A stretch of 64,000 bases of DNA from Streptomyces sp. ASQP_92 (GCF_025399895.1 NZ_JAODUA010000001.1:620001-684000), one strand, 5' to 3'. Shown: positions 48,756-57,179, counted from the first letter of the stretch. The notes: generated by a model not told the origin, from the sequence alone. Numbers and translations are program-made.

Positions 48756-49406
48756 ATGGACCTCGACCAGCGACATCCCGCACCCACCCCGGACGCCCCC
48801 GCACCCGGCCAGGACCGCCGACCCGCACGGACCCCGGGCGGCCTCGCACCGTGGCGGACAGTGCTCCAGGAGCCGTTCCGTGCCGCGACATGGCGGCGCT
48901 TCTCCTATCTCCTGCTCGCTCTGCCCCTCGGCATCCTGTGCGTCCCCATAGCCCTGGTCGGCGGCCCGGCGGGCCGGATCCAGCGGGGGCTCGCCCGGAG
49001 ACTGCTCGGCGTGGAGGTGGCCGAGCCCCGGCGTACCGGGCCGCTCGCCCTGGCCCACGCCGTGATCAGCGTGCCGCTCAATCTGACCGCCCTCGTCGTG
49101 TCGGGCTACTTCTGGACCGTCGTCGTCATCAACCTGGCCTATCCGCTGCGGCCCGACAGCGACCCGACGAGCGCGTGGGGCGGCCCCACCATGGCCGGTG
49201 CGTGGGCGCTGCACGGCATAGCGGGCGGCGTGTCGTTCCTGCTGATCACGCCCTGGGTGATGAGGGGGTTCACCCTGCTCCAGGCCCGCCTGGTCAAGAG
49301 TTTCCTCGGTGCCGACCGGGCCGGGCTGTTCGGGGCGACAGGTGTGGCCCTCGCCGTGGCCGCGTTCTGCGTGCTCCTGTCCATACCCGTGATCCACCAG
49401 CTCTGA
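48756..49406 (+). CDS. Orphan membrane sensor-domain protein
   Basis: 216 residues with four likely membrane helices (RRFSYLLLALPLGILCVPIA; LIVV-like VVSGYFWTVVVINLAY; GGVSFLLITPWVM; ATGVALAVAAFCVLLSIPVI) after a disordered Pro-rich tail. It looks like the Sensor domain (PF13796 type) found at the front of Streptomyces histidine kinases, here without a kinase. The next gene is a kinase whose own N-terminus carries the same kind of segment (QRGLARRLLGVEVAEP versus QRALARRLLGLGIEPP). It lies 26 nt upstream of that kinase. Perhaps it is an accessory subunit of the receptor. Confidence 0.75.
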   Translation: MDLDQRHPAPTPDAPAPGQDRRPARTPGGLAPWRTVLQEPFRAATWRRFSYLLLALPLGILCVPIALVGGPAGRIQRGLARRLLGVEVAEPRRTGPLALAHAVISVPLNLTALVVSGYFWTVVVINLAYPLRPDSDPTSAWGGPTMAGAWALHGIAGGVSFLLITPWVMRGFTLLQARLVKSFLGADRAGLFGATGVALAVAAFCVLLSIPVIHQL

Positions 49407-49432
49407 CCGGCGCGCCCCTAGGGTTGATCCTC

Positions 49433-50731
49433 ATGCACCGCCTGCGCCTCTTGGGCTCCTGGGACTTCATGCACCGGCGCGACCGGCCGGCCCAGGTCGC
49501 CCGCGCCGCGCTCTACTCGCTCATCGCGCTGCCGCTCGCACTGGCCGGCCTGGCCCTGGTCCTCGCGGTCCTGTTCGTCGGCGCGGTGCTGTCGTGGACG
49601 GCGCTCGGCCTCTGGCTCGTCGCCGCCGCGGTCCACGGGGCGCTGCTTCTGGGCGGCGTGCAACGAGCCCTGGCGCGGCGGCTGTTGGGGCTGGGCATCG
49701 AGCCGCCGGAGCGGATGGAGGGGAGCGGGGTGTTCGGCTGGCGGCGCTCGGTGCTGGGCGGGCGGCCCGGCTGGCGGGCGGTGGGCTGCGCCCTGGCGGC
49801 CCCGCTGACCGCGCTCCTGCCTCTGCTCGCCGTGTACCTCGGCGTGGTGCAGGGGGTGCTGCTGACCCTGTATCCCGTACTCAAGCGCTGGAACTACTTC
49901 ACGATCCGGGAGTCCGACGGCTCCGTACGGCATGTGGGCCTGGAGGTGGGAGGAGTGGAACTGGACAGCTGGCCCCGGTGGTTGCTGCCCTTCGCCGCCG
50001 GTCTGCTGCTCCTGTACGCGGCGCCGTGGCTGATCCGGCACGCGCTCACCCCGCACCGGCTGCTGCTCACCGCCCTCCTCGGGCCGGACCGCGCGGACCA
50101 GCGCATTCGGACCCTGGAGGAGACCCGCGCCCAGGCCGTCGACGACGCGGCGGCCACCCTGCGCCGCATCGAACGCGACCTGCACGACGGGACGCAGGCC
50201 CGCCTGGTGGGCCTGGGCATGCACCTCACGATGATCCGCGAACTGGTGGCGGGCGGCGCGGAGCGGGACAGGATCCTCAAGGCCGTCGAGACGGCACAAG
50301 GCAACGCCAAGCAGGCCGTCGCCGATCTGCGGCACCTGGTCAAGGGCATCCACCCTCCCGCGCTCGACCAGGGGCTACAGACGGCGCTCGCCACCCTCGC
50401 GGCCGACAGCGCGCTCCCCGTGCGGGTCAGTGGAGGGATCGAGGGGAGACCGAGCCCCGCGATCGAGTCCATCGCCTACTTCTGCACGGCGGAACTCCTG
50501 ACCAACGCGGCCAAGCACAGCGGGGCTTCGGAGGTGAGCGTCACCGTGCACGGGGCGGCGAAGATCCTGCTGCTCACCGTCGAGGACAACGGGCGCGGGG
50601 GAGCGGTGGTCGGCGCGGGCAGCGGCCTCGCGGGGCTGCGGGCGAGGGTGCGTACCGTCGACGGTTCGCTGACCTGCGACAGCCCACCGGGAGGGCCTAC
50701 GGTGGTGAGCGTGCTGCTGCCTTTCAGATGA
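49433..50731 (+). CDS. Two-component sensor histidine kinase with Sensor domain
   Basis: 432 residues. The N-terminal Sensor domain (about 20-215) has four helices. The phospho-acceptor helix is RRIERDLHDGTQARLVGLGM, with His near residue 251. ATPase motifs are ELLTNAAKHSG, DNGRGGA and GLAGLRARVRTVDG. It presumably phosphorylates the response regulator 66 nt downstream. Signal unknown. An ATG-to-ATG pairing of orphan sensor and kinase suggests a two-subunit receptor. Confidence 0.92.
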   Translation: MHRLRLLGSWDFMHRRDRPAQVARAALYSLIALPLALAGLALVLAVLFVGAVLSWTALGLWLVAAAVHGALLLGGVQRALARRLLGLGIEPPERMEGSGVFGWRRSVLGGRPGWRAVGCALAAPLTALLPLLAVYLGVVQGVLLTLYPVLKRWNYFTIRESDGSVRHVGLEVGGVELDSWPRWLLPFAAGLLLLYAAPWLIRHALTPHRLLLTALLGPDRADQRIRTLEETRAQAVDDAAATLRRIERDLHDGTQARLVGLGMHLTMIRELVAGGAERDRILKAVETAQGNAKQAVADLRHLVKGIHPPALDQGLQTALATLAADSALPVRVSGGIEGRPSPAIESIAYFCTAELLTNAAKHSGASEVSVTVHGAAKILLLTVEDNGRGGAVVGAGSGLAGLRARVRTVDGSLTCDSPPGGPTVVSVLLPFR

Positions 50732-50797
50732 GGGTGAAAAGGTGAGCGGTCCGCGCACGGGGAACGGTGCGAACGCCGAGAGCAGGGTGGGTCATTC

Positions 50798-51451
50798 ATG
50801 CGCGTCGTCATCGCCGAGGACTCCTCGATCCTGCGCGACGGACTCGTCCAGCTCCTGGAGATGAGGGGAGTGGAGGTGGTGGCCGCGGTCCAGGACGCGC
50901 AGGCGCTGCTCGCGGCCGTCGCCGAACACCGTCCGGACGCGGCGGTGGTGGACATCCGGCTCCCGCCGACGCAGACGGACGAAGGGCTGCGCGCGGCCGT
51001 GCAGATCCGCCGCACCGCACCCGGCACCGGGGTGCTGATCTTCTCGCAGTACGTGGAGACCACGTACGCGGCGCAGCTCATCGGGGACGGCGGGGCGGGG
51101 GTGGGCTACTTGCTGAAGGAACGCGTCGTGGACATCGGGGAGTTCGTGAACGCGCTGGAGCGGGTCGCGGCGGGTGGTACCGCCCTCGACCCGGAGGTGG
51201 TGGCCCAGCTGTTCGGGGCGAGCCGGCGGGCCGCCGCGCTCGACGGGCTCACCCCGCGCGAGCGCGAGGTGCTCGGACTGATGGCGGAGGGCCGTACCAA
51301 CCACGCCATCGCCGAGGGGTTCGGGGTGTCGGAGCGAGCGGTGGAGAAACACATCGCGAACATCTTCACCAAGCTGGACCTGCCGCCCTCGGAGTCGGGC
51401 CACCGGCGGGTGCTGGCGGTCCTGCGCTATCTGGACCGGAACGTGAACTGA
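50798..51451 (+). CDS. Two-component response regulator, NarL family
   Basis: 217 residues. The receiver has VIAEDSSILRDGL, phospho-acceptor Asp52 in AAVVDIRLPPTQTDEG and the Lys in YLLKERV. The LuxR-type HTH reads LTPREREVLGLMAEGRTNHA and SERAVEKHIANIFTKLDLPP. It is paralogous to the regulator at 24620-25276. The gene ends the sensor-kinase-regulator unit and the 207-nt gap that follows is GC-rich with no clear terminator seen. Confidence 0.93.
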   Translation: MRVVIAEDSSILRDGLVQLLEMRGVEVVAAVQDAQALLAAVAEHRPDAAVVDIRLPPTQTDEGLRAAVQIRRTAPGTGVLIFSQYVETTYAAQLIGDGGAGVGYLLKERVVDIGEFVNALERVAAGGTALDPEVVAQLFGASRRAAALDGLTPREREVLGLMAEGRTNHAIAEGFGVSERAVEKHIANIFTKLDLPPSESGHRRVLAVLRYLDRNVN

Positions 51452-51658
51452 GGGGTGGGGGTGGTGGACGTGACGTGATCGGGCGGCGGGGAGATCGTCG
51501 ATCACCGGCCCGTTCCGGCCACCGGAGCGGTCGCCGAGTGAGGGGGGCGCCCGGTCGGCTTAATCGGCGGTCAGCCCCTCCTCAAGGGCGCCTTAAGGAT
51601 CCCCGGTCCGGCTCTGACCAGGGCCTTTGGGGCGCTGGGCCGACCTAGGCTGCCGGGC

Positions 51659-53137
51659 GTGACGATCGAGGCCACCGACCCGCAACTAGCCGCCTACCCG
51701 GCGCTGTCCGCCTATCTTGCGCACCAGTCGCACCAGTCGCACCAGTCGCACCAGTCGCAGCAGGGGAGTGTCCCTGCGCGCGAGGGGGCCGGAGAGGGGA
51801 ATCGGGCGTGGCCGGGTGGTGGTGTGGGGGCGCTGCGGGTTCGGCCCCGGGTGATGCGGCGCGGGATAGTGGCCGGGGCGGGGGCCGTGGGGCTGCTGTG
51901 GGGGAGCCAGGCCGAGCCCTCCGCGCGGCTGGACGCGCTGTTCGCGAGCGGGGCCCATCTGTCGGGGCTGCTCGCGGGCTACGGAATCCTGGTGATGCTG
52001 TCGCTCATGGCGCGCGTGCCGGCTGTCGAACACGGGGTGGGCGCCGACCGGCTGGCGCGTTGGCACGCGCTGGGTGGCCGTTACGTCCTGAGCCTGGTGG
52101 GCGCGCACATGGTGCTGGCGCTGTGTGGATACGCCGCGTACACCGGGAACGATCTGCTGCGTTCGGCCGCGCGACTGCTCGGCTACCCGGGCATTGTGGC
52201 CGCCGCGTTCGGCACGGCCGCGCTGGGCGTCGCCGGGGTCAGCTCGGTGCGGGCGGCCCGGGCGCGGCTCTCGCGGGAGACCTGGCGCGCGCTGCACTTC
52301 CTCACCTATCTGGGTGCCGCGCTCGCCTTCGCCCACCAGCTCGTCGGCCCCGACGTGGCCTCCGGTCCGCCGACCGTGTGGGTCTGGGCGATGCTGCACG
52401 CCACGGTCGCCGTGCTGATCGTCTGGTACCGGGGCATCGTCCCGGTACGGCAGGCGCTGCGGCACGGTCTGCGGGTGGTCGAGGTGCGCGACGAGAGCCC
52501 GGACGTCGTGTCCGTCGTCATGCGCGGCGCCGGGCTCGACGCGCTGCGCGCCGAACCCGGGCAGTTCCTGCGCTGGCGGTTCGTGCAGCGCAGGCTCTGG
52601 TACACCTCGTTGCCGTTCTCGCTGTCCGCGCCGGTCAGGGACGACACCGTACGGATCACGGTGAAGGCCCTCGGTGTCCACAGCCGGCGGATGCGGCGGC
52701 TTCGTCCCGGTACGCGGGTGCTGGCGAGCGGTCCCTTCGGCGCGATGACCGCGCACCGCCGCACCCGTCGCAAAGTGCTGCTGGTGGCGGGCGGCGTCGG
52801 CATCACGCCCATGCGGGTCCTGTTCGAGACGCTGCCCGCGGCACCCGGTGACCTCACCCTGCTCTACCGGGCCGGCAACGCCGCACAGTTGGTGCTGCGC
52901 GACGAGCTGGAGGCCATCGCCGCCGGGCGCGGGGCCGCGCTGCACTATCTGCTGGGGCCCTCCGACGCGTCCTTCGACCCGCTCGCCCCGCAGGCACTGC
53001 GCAATCTCGTCCCCGGCCTGGCCGAACACGACGTCTATCTGTGCGGTCCCGGACCCATGGCGGACGCGGCGATCGCCTCGCTCGTCAAGGCCGGTGTGCC
53101 CCAACAGCACATCCACACCGAGCGGTTCAGCTTCTGA
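51659..53137 (+). CDS. Ferric-reductase-like transmembrane flavoprotein
   Basis: 492 residues. After a low-complexity tail with a HQS repeat, residues about 75-270 hold five to six membrane helices with His residues placed to bind heme (GRYVLSLVGAHMVLALCGYA; WRALHFLTYLGAALAFAHQL), as in the ferric-reductase/NADPH-oxidase (NOX-like) membrane domain. The FAD-binding fold follows (GQFLRWRFVQRRLWYTSLPF) and the NAD(P) part has GGVGITPMRVLF and VYLCGPGPM. It moves electrons from NAD(P)H across the membrane, perhaps to iron or oxygen. The start is GTG 51659. The substrate is not predictable. Confidence 0.85.
   Translation: MTIEATDPQLAAYPALSAYLAHQSHQSHQSHQSQQGSVPAREGAGEGNRAWPGGGVGALRVRPRVMRRGIVAGAGAVGLLWGSQAEPSARLDALFASGAHLSGLLAGYGILVMLSLMARVPAVEHGVGADRLARWHALGGRYVLSLVGAHMVLALCGYAAYTGNDLLRSAARLLGYPGIVAAAFGTAALGVAGVSSVRAARARLSRETWRALHFLTYLGAALAFAHQLVGPDVASGPPTVWVWAMLHATVAVLIVWYRGIVPVRQALRHGLRVVEVRDESPDVVSVVMRGAGLDALRAEPGQFLRWRFVQRRLWYTSLPFSLSAPVRDDTVRITVKALGVHSRRMRRLRPGTRVLASGPFGAMTAHRRTRRKVLLVAGGVGITPMRVLFETLPAAPGDLTLLYRAGNAAQLVLRDELEAIAAGRGAALHYLLGPSDASFDPLAPQALRNLVPGLAEHDVYLCGPGPMADAAIASLVKAGVPQQHIHTERFSF
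51722..51757 (+). repeat. 9-bp tandem repeat encoding His-Gln-Ser
   Basis: CACCAGTCG is repeated about four times in frame within the N-terminal tail of the reductase (HQSHQSHQSHQS). A change in copy number would keep the frame. Confidence 0.85.
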
Positions 53138-53165
53138 CACCCGCCGCGCCGAGAGCGCCGGCCGC

Positions 53166-53207
53166 CCCGAACACCCGGTCCCGAACACCCCGTCCCGAAC
53201 ACCCCGT
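53166..53207 (+). repeat. 14-bp tandem repeat in an intergenic gap
   Basis: Three units near CCCGAACACCCCGT lie in tandem, between the reductase stop and the small secreted protein gene. Confidence 0.7.
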
Positions 53208-53267
53208 CCCGCACAGCCCAGCGAGCCCTGTGAAGGGTCCTTCAGAACACGAGGAAATCGCCGCACC

Positions 53268-53465
53268 ATGGCCCGACACCGCAAGTGCGCCACCCCCGTT
53301 CCCCTCGACCGCGCCCGGCGCCGGCTCGCCATGGGGCTCACCGCCGTCAGCGCCCTCGCGGCCACTTTCCTGGCCGTCACCGTCACCCCGGCCGCGCCAC
53401 CCGCCCCCGACCGGGCCCCCACCGCCCCCGGCCCGGACCTCGCCCAGGCGTCCGGAAGGCAGTAG
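53268..53465 (+). CDS. Small membrane-targeted or secreted protein
   Basis: 65 residues starting MARHRKCATPVPLDRARRR. A single hydrophobic stretch (LAMGLTAVSALAATFLAV) follows, then a Pro/Ala-rich tail. GAGGAAA lies about 10 nt upstream of the ATG. I do not recognise it. It lies between the ferric-reductase-like gene and the convergent sortase gene. The tail lacks a clear anchor, so it is either a signal-peptide-bearing small protein or a one-helix membrane protein. Confidence 0.5.
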   Translation: MARHRKCATPVPLDRARRRLAMGLTAVSALAATFLAVTVTPAAPPAPDRAPTAPGPDLAQASGRQ

Positions 53466-53509
53466 GGACGGAAAGGGCGACAGAGGAGGGGCAGTCGGGC
53501 GGGGCGGGC

Positions 53510-54265
53510 TCAGTGGACGTCCGCCGGATGTCCCGGCGGGGCGGTCTCGATCACTCCGGTCAGGTGGGCGAAGGCGACCACATTGCCCCGGTAGCCGGTC
53601 TTCTTCGAGAAGCCGCCGCCGCAGGTGATCAGCCGCAGTTCGGGTCGCGCGGCGGGCCCGTACACCTTGGAGTCCGGGAACGCCTCGTTCTCGTACACCT
53701 CGACCGCGTCGACGTCGAAGACCGCGGTCCGCCCGTCCTCGCGGGAGACCTCGACCCGGGTGCCCTTCCTCAGGGCGCCGAGCGCGTAGAACACGGCGGG
53801 TCCGCGGGAGTCGTCGACGTGGCCGGCCAGCACGGCGGTGCCCCGGACGCCCGGCGCGGTGCCGTCCTTGTACCAGCCCACCTTGTGGGTGCTCCCCGCA
53901 GGCGGCACGTCCAGGCTGTGGTCCGCGCCGAGCCCGAGGCCCATCACCGGCGCGTCCACCCCGATCGAGGCGATCCTGATCCGCACGGGCGGGGAGGGCA
54001 GGAGGCCGTCGGGGGGCGGGAGTTCGAGCCGGGCCCGGGTGGCGGACCCCGCCGGGGGAGAGGCGCCCAGGCCGTCACGGGCGGCCGCCGGGCCCCCCGC
54101 GAACGCCTCGGCGGACGACGGCCGCGGCGGCTCCACGGACTCCAGGCCGTGCTCGATCAGCCAGAGCCCCACGAACGCGGCGACCACCACCAGCCAGCCC
54201 GCGTTGCGCCGGGCGACCGGGACCGAGGCCGGGGCGCGGGGCGGGACGGGGGCCAGGGCCGGCAA
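53510..54265 (-). CDS. Class F sortase
   Basis: 251 residues. An N-terminal helix near residues 22-40 (GWLVVVAAFVGLWLIEHG) anchors the enzyme outside the membrane. The sortase fold follows: catalytic His149 in AVLAGHVDDSRG, Cys215 in RLITCGGGF and Arg226 in GYRGNVV. Sortases cut a sorting signal on secreted proteins and attach them to the wall. Class F is the actinobacterial type with few known substrates. The start is TTG 54265; no ATG or GTG was found nearby. The upstream gene encodes a likely partner. Confidence 0.88.
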   Translation of the reverse strand: MPALAPVPPRAPASVPVARRNAGWLVVVAAFVGLWLIEHGLESVEPPRPSSAEAFAGGPAAARDGLGASPPAGSATRARLELPPPDGLLPSPPVRIRIASIGVDAPVMGLGLGADHSLDVPPAGSTHKVGWYKDGTAPGVRGTAVLAGHVDDSRGPAVFYALGALRKGTRVEVSREDGRTAVFDVDAVEVYENEAFPDSKVYGPAARPELRLITCGGGFSKKTGYRGNVVAFAHLTGVIETAPPGHPADVH

Positions 54266-54271
54266 GGGCGG

Positions 54272-54976
54272 TCAGCCCCGGCCCTGCGCGCCGCTCGCCC
54301 GGCGACGCAGCAGCCAGGTGCCGCCCACGGCGGCCGCGGCCAGTACCGCCACGCCCGCCGCGATCTCGGTGGTGTCGGGGCCGATGCTGCCGCCGACTCC
54401 GGTCTTCACATGCCCGTGCGGGTCGTTGCCCTCCCACGCCTTGTCCCGGCCCGCCGGATCGTCGTGGCCCCAGCCCTTGTCGCGGCCGTGCTGGTCGTCG
54501 TGGCCCCACCCCTTGTCGCGGCCCTGCTGGGCGCCCGGGTCCCACGGCTTGTCCTTCGTCCACTGGTCGTGCTCATGATCGCTCTTGCCGGTGACCGTGA
54601 GCCGGGCCTCGACGACCTTGCCGTTCTCGCAGCTCACGCGGATGGGGAAGCTGCCCGGCTTGGTGGGGGACGCGACCTGGAACTGCCCGGCCAGCACTTC
54701 CTTGTGCGTGGAGGTTGTCAGGGGGAAGTCGCCCGAGCCCACCGCGTTCGCGTCACCCGTGGCGCGCCCCGAGGACCCGCAGGCCGTGGTGTTCGCGGTC
54801 ACCGTGGTCCCCGGAGAGGCGCTCGTCGGCCACAGTTCGAGCGCGCCGCCCGGCGCGTTCTCCGCGTATGCGGGGGAGCCGCCGGGCGGGCTGTCGGCGT
54901 ACGCGAGCGCACCCGCCGGGCCCAGCACGGCGGTGGACGTCAGCAGCGCACTGGTCAGGATTCGGGCAGAACGCAT
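54272..54976 (-). CDS. Secreted, wall-associated protein next to sortase
   Basis: 234 residues. GGAGGATCC precedes ATG 54976. A Sec signal ends near residue 27 (ALAYA). The mature part has a two-Cys immunoglobulin-like region (TTACGSS and RVSCENGK). Next come GRDKGWGHDD repeats near 155-190 and a hydrophobic C-terminal helix TTEIAAGVAVLAAAAVGGTW with an Arg-rich end LLRRR. That layout is a sorting-signal-like tail, although no LPxTG was seen. It lies 6 nt from the sortase start, so it is a likely sortase-linked protein. Confidence 0.75.
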   Translation of the reverse strand: MRSARILTSALLTSTAVLGPAGALAYADSPPGGSPAYAENAPGGALELWPTSASPGTTVTANTTACGSSGRATGDANAVGSGDFPLTTSTHKEVLAGQFQVASPTKPGSFPIRVSCENGKVVEARLTVTGKSDHEHDQWTKDKPWDPGAQQGRDKGWGHDDQHGRDKGWGHDDPAGRDKAWEGNDPHGHVKTGVGGSIGPDTTEIAAGVAVLAAAAVGGTWLLRRRASGAQGRG

Positions 54977-55089
54977 GGATCCTCCGGGGGCGCGGCAAGT
55001 GCTTCTGCCTACGACCCAAGAGGCGTACGGGCCGCTCCGCCCGTCGGAGGGGGACGAAAGAGTGAGGGGGTGGGCCGTACGGGTGACCG

Positions 55090-55878
55090 TCACCCGGGGG
55101 CGATCACATCCCAGGGGGCCTCCTCGAACGCCCGCCACACCACCTTCATCAGCTCCGCGTCGACCGCGAACGCGTGCTCGTCGATCCGGCCCACCGGCGC
55201 GATGCCCCGCACGTTGGTGACGAACGCCGCGCTGTACGCGTCGAGCCCGGCCAGGGTCACCTCGCGCCGCGCCGACTTCAGGCCGTACGCCGCGAGCCGC
55301 GGGTCGAGAACCGCCTTGGTGATGCCGAGCAGCGCGGGACGGTCGGGCCAGACCACCGAAGTGCCGTCCCAGAAGGCGATGTTGGTGATGGCGCCTTCCG
55401 CGACGACGCCGCCGGGGCCGGTCAGGAGCGCCTCGGTGAACCCCTGGCGCCGGGCGAGCCGGCTGTAGTAGCCCTGGGCGAAGCCGCCGAGGTGTTTGAT
55501 GTGGGCGACCGGCCGCTCATAGGGCACCGAGAGCAGCGACTGCGCGGTGGACGGCATCTCGGCGGGCCCCTTCACGACGACCATGGGGGTGGGCGCGTCG
55601 GGCGGCCCGTACACCTGGACCCGTACCGAGGCGTCGGTGTGCCCGAAGCCGTCGAGGGCGCGGGCGATCAGCGAGCGGACGCGTTCGCCGTCCAGGCCGG
55701 GTCCGAACAGTTCGCGGTTGGCCCGGTCGAGCCGGCTCAGATGGTGGGCGAGGCCGCGCACTTTTCCGTCCCGTACCTGCATCGCCGTGAAGTGGCCGTA
55801 GCCGCCGCTCAGGGCGGGGACGAGCAGGTTCTCGGCATCGGCGGGGCGGCCGTCGATCTCGACGTACGGAAGTGTCAT
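55090..55878 (-). CDS. Class IV aminotransferase (aminodeoxychorismate lyase-like)
   Basis: 262 residues, a pyridoxal-phosphate enzyme. The catalytic Lys is in VAHIKHLGGFAQGYYSRLAR, and the cofactor-contact Glu is in GGVVAEGAITNIAFWDG. Members act on 4-amino-4-deoxychorismate, branched-chain or D-amino acids. The substrate here cannot be assigned. The ATG at 55878 (MTLPYVEIDGRP) is used. The upstream gap of 71 nt is shared with the divergent FMN reductase and holds a SoxR box. Confidence 0.88.
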   Translation of the reverse strand: MTLPYVEIDGRPADAENLLVPALSGGYGHFTAMQVRDGKVRGLAHHLSRLDRANRELFGPGLDGERVRSLIARALDGFGHTDASVRVQVYGPPDAPTPMVVVKGPAEMPSTAQSLLSVPYERPVAHIKHLGGFAQGYYSRLARRQGFTEALLTGPGGVVAEGAITNIAFWDGTSVVWPDRPALLGITKAVLDPRLAAYGLKSARREVTLAGLDAYSAAFVTNVRGIAPVGRIDEHAFAVDAELMKVVWRAFEEAPWDVIAPG

Positions 55879-55915
55879 GCGGCACAAGATAGTTCGGCCG
55901 CCCGGCCGGGCTTGA

Positions 55916-55933
55916 CCTCAAGTTGACTTGAGG
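55916..55933. promoter_or_regulatory. SoxR box in the FMN reductase promoter
   Basis: CCTCAAGTTGACTTGAGG is one base different from the recalled SoxR site CCTCAAGTTAACTTGAGG. The outer bases GA and TC extend it to 9-bp arms around a 4-nt centre (55914-55935). The ATG of the reductase lies 16 nt beyond its right end. An upstream TTGACC (55912-55917) can serve as a -35 element. Confidence 0.85.
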
Positions 55934-55949
55934 TCGAATCCTTCTCGGC

Positions 55950-56549
55950 ATGGACATCGCCACGGCCGAACAGGCCGCTCTTCAGCTCACCGTCGTCGTC
56001 GCCTCCAACCGCGAGGGCCGGTTCGCCCCGGTCGTCGCCGACTGGTTCCTCGCCCGGGCCCGCGAGCACGAGGGCTTCGCCATCGAGGTGCTCGACCTCG
56101 CCGAGACCGACCTGCCGACCGCCCTCTCCCACCATCCCTCGCCCGCCGTGCAGGCCCAACTGGCCGTAGTGTCACCCAAGTTGGCGGGCGCCGACGCCTT
56201 TGTCGTGATCACCCCCGAGTACAACCACTCCTTCCCCGCCGCCCTCAAGAGCCTCATCGACTGGCACTTCGCGCCGTGGCAGGCCAAGCCGGTCGGCTTC
56301 GTCTCGTACGGCGGGATCTCCGGGGGCCTGCGCGCGGTGGAGCAGTTGCGGCAGGTCTTCGCCGAATTGCACGCGGTCACGGTGCGGGACACGGTCAGCT
56401 TCCAGCATGTGCACGGCCTCTTCGACGAGGACGGCCGTCACCGGGAGCCCTCGCAGGCGGACGCGGCCGTGAAGAAGATGCTCGACCAGGTGGCGTGGTG
56501 GGCGCGGGCCCTGCGCCAGGCGAAGGCGGTGCGGCCGTACGCCGGCTGA
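55950..56549 (+). CDS. NAD(P)H-dependent FMN reductase
   Basis: 199 residues, flavodoxin-like fold. Phosphate-binding segment VVVASNREGRFAPVVADWFL and the motif VITPEYNHSFPAALKSLID are family marks. It supplies reduced FMN or acts as a quinone/nitro reductase in the cytoplasm. The SoxR box 16 nt upstream suggests induction by redox-active compounds. No ribosome site precedes the ATG, so the message may be leaderless. I recall an FMN reductase at a similar place in the S. coelicolor SoxR regulon. Confidence 0.92.
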   Translation: MDIATAEQAALQLTVVVASNREGRFAPVVADWFLARAREHEGFAIEVLDLAETDLPTALSHHPSPAVQAQLAVVSPKLAGADAFVVITPEYNHSFPAALKSLIDWHFAPWQAKPVGFVSYGGISGGLRAVEQLRQVFAELHAVTVRDTVSFQHVHGLFDEDGRHREPSQADAAVKKMLDQVAWWARALRQAKAVRPYAG

Positions 56550-56600
56550 GCGAGCGGCGCCCCTGCCTTCCAGCGCCCCTGCCTCCCGGCGGCCCCCCTC

Positions 56601-56729
56601 CGCACCCCGGCAGCCCGTCCGTAACGGGCCGGTGGCCTCGCCCTTCCGCACCCCGGCAGCCCGTCCGTCACGGGCCGGTGGCCTCGTCCTTCCGTATCCC
56701 GGCAGCCTGGCCGTCATGGGCTGGTGGCC
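56601..56729 (+). repeat. 46-bp tandem repeat (about 2.8 copies)
   Basis: Units start near 56601, 56647 and 56693 with the pattern CCCCGGCAGCCCGTCCGT-N-ACGGGCCGGTGGCCT. Each unit contains an inverted GCCCGT/ACGGGC. The third unit is more diverged. The repeat lies in the 300-nt gap between FMN reductase and cutA. No gene is supported. Confidence 0.85.
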
Positions 56730-56849
56730 GACACCAGGTAGCAGCCGTGCGTATGCCCCGCCCCGTCCGGCAGGATCGGGACCGACGTCCCGGCCGGACG
56801 ACCCCCGCCGTCCCGGCCGGACCCGGCCGCACGACCGAGGAAGGAAGCC

Positions 56850-57179
56850 ATGACATCGGCCGAAACGCTGACCGTGCAGACGACCACCGACAGCGAGGAC
56901 AAGGCGGCGGCGCTCGCCCGGGGCGCGGTGGAGGCCCGCCTCGCGGCGTGCGCGCAGGTGGCGGGCCCCGTCACCTCCGTCTACCACTGGGCCGGCGGCA
57001 TCGAGACCACCCAGGAGTGGCAGGTCCTCTTCAAGACCACCGCCGCCCGCTACCCGGCGCTCGAACGCCACCTCCTGGCCGCCCACGACTACGAGACCCC
57101 CGAGATCATCGCCACCCCCGTGGTGGCCGGCAGCCCCGCCTATCTGTCCTGGATCACCGCCGAGACGGTCGCCCGATGA
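56850..57179 (+). CDS. cutA: Divalent cation tolerance protein CutA
   Basis: 109 residues, a trimeric ferredoxin-like fold. Family motifs are ARLAACAQVAGPVTSVYHW and GGIETTQEWQVLFKTT, with YETPEIIATPV near the end. GAGGAAGGAAG precedes the ATG. The role in copper tolerance is known from E. coli, but the precise function remains unclear. The stop overlaps the start of the following gene (ATGA). Confidence 0.95.
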   Translation: MTSAETLTVQTTTDSEDKAAALARGAVEARLAACAQVAGPVTSVYHWAGGIETTQEWQVLFKTTAARYPALERHLLAAHDYETPEIIATPVVAGSPAYLSWITAETVAR

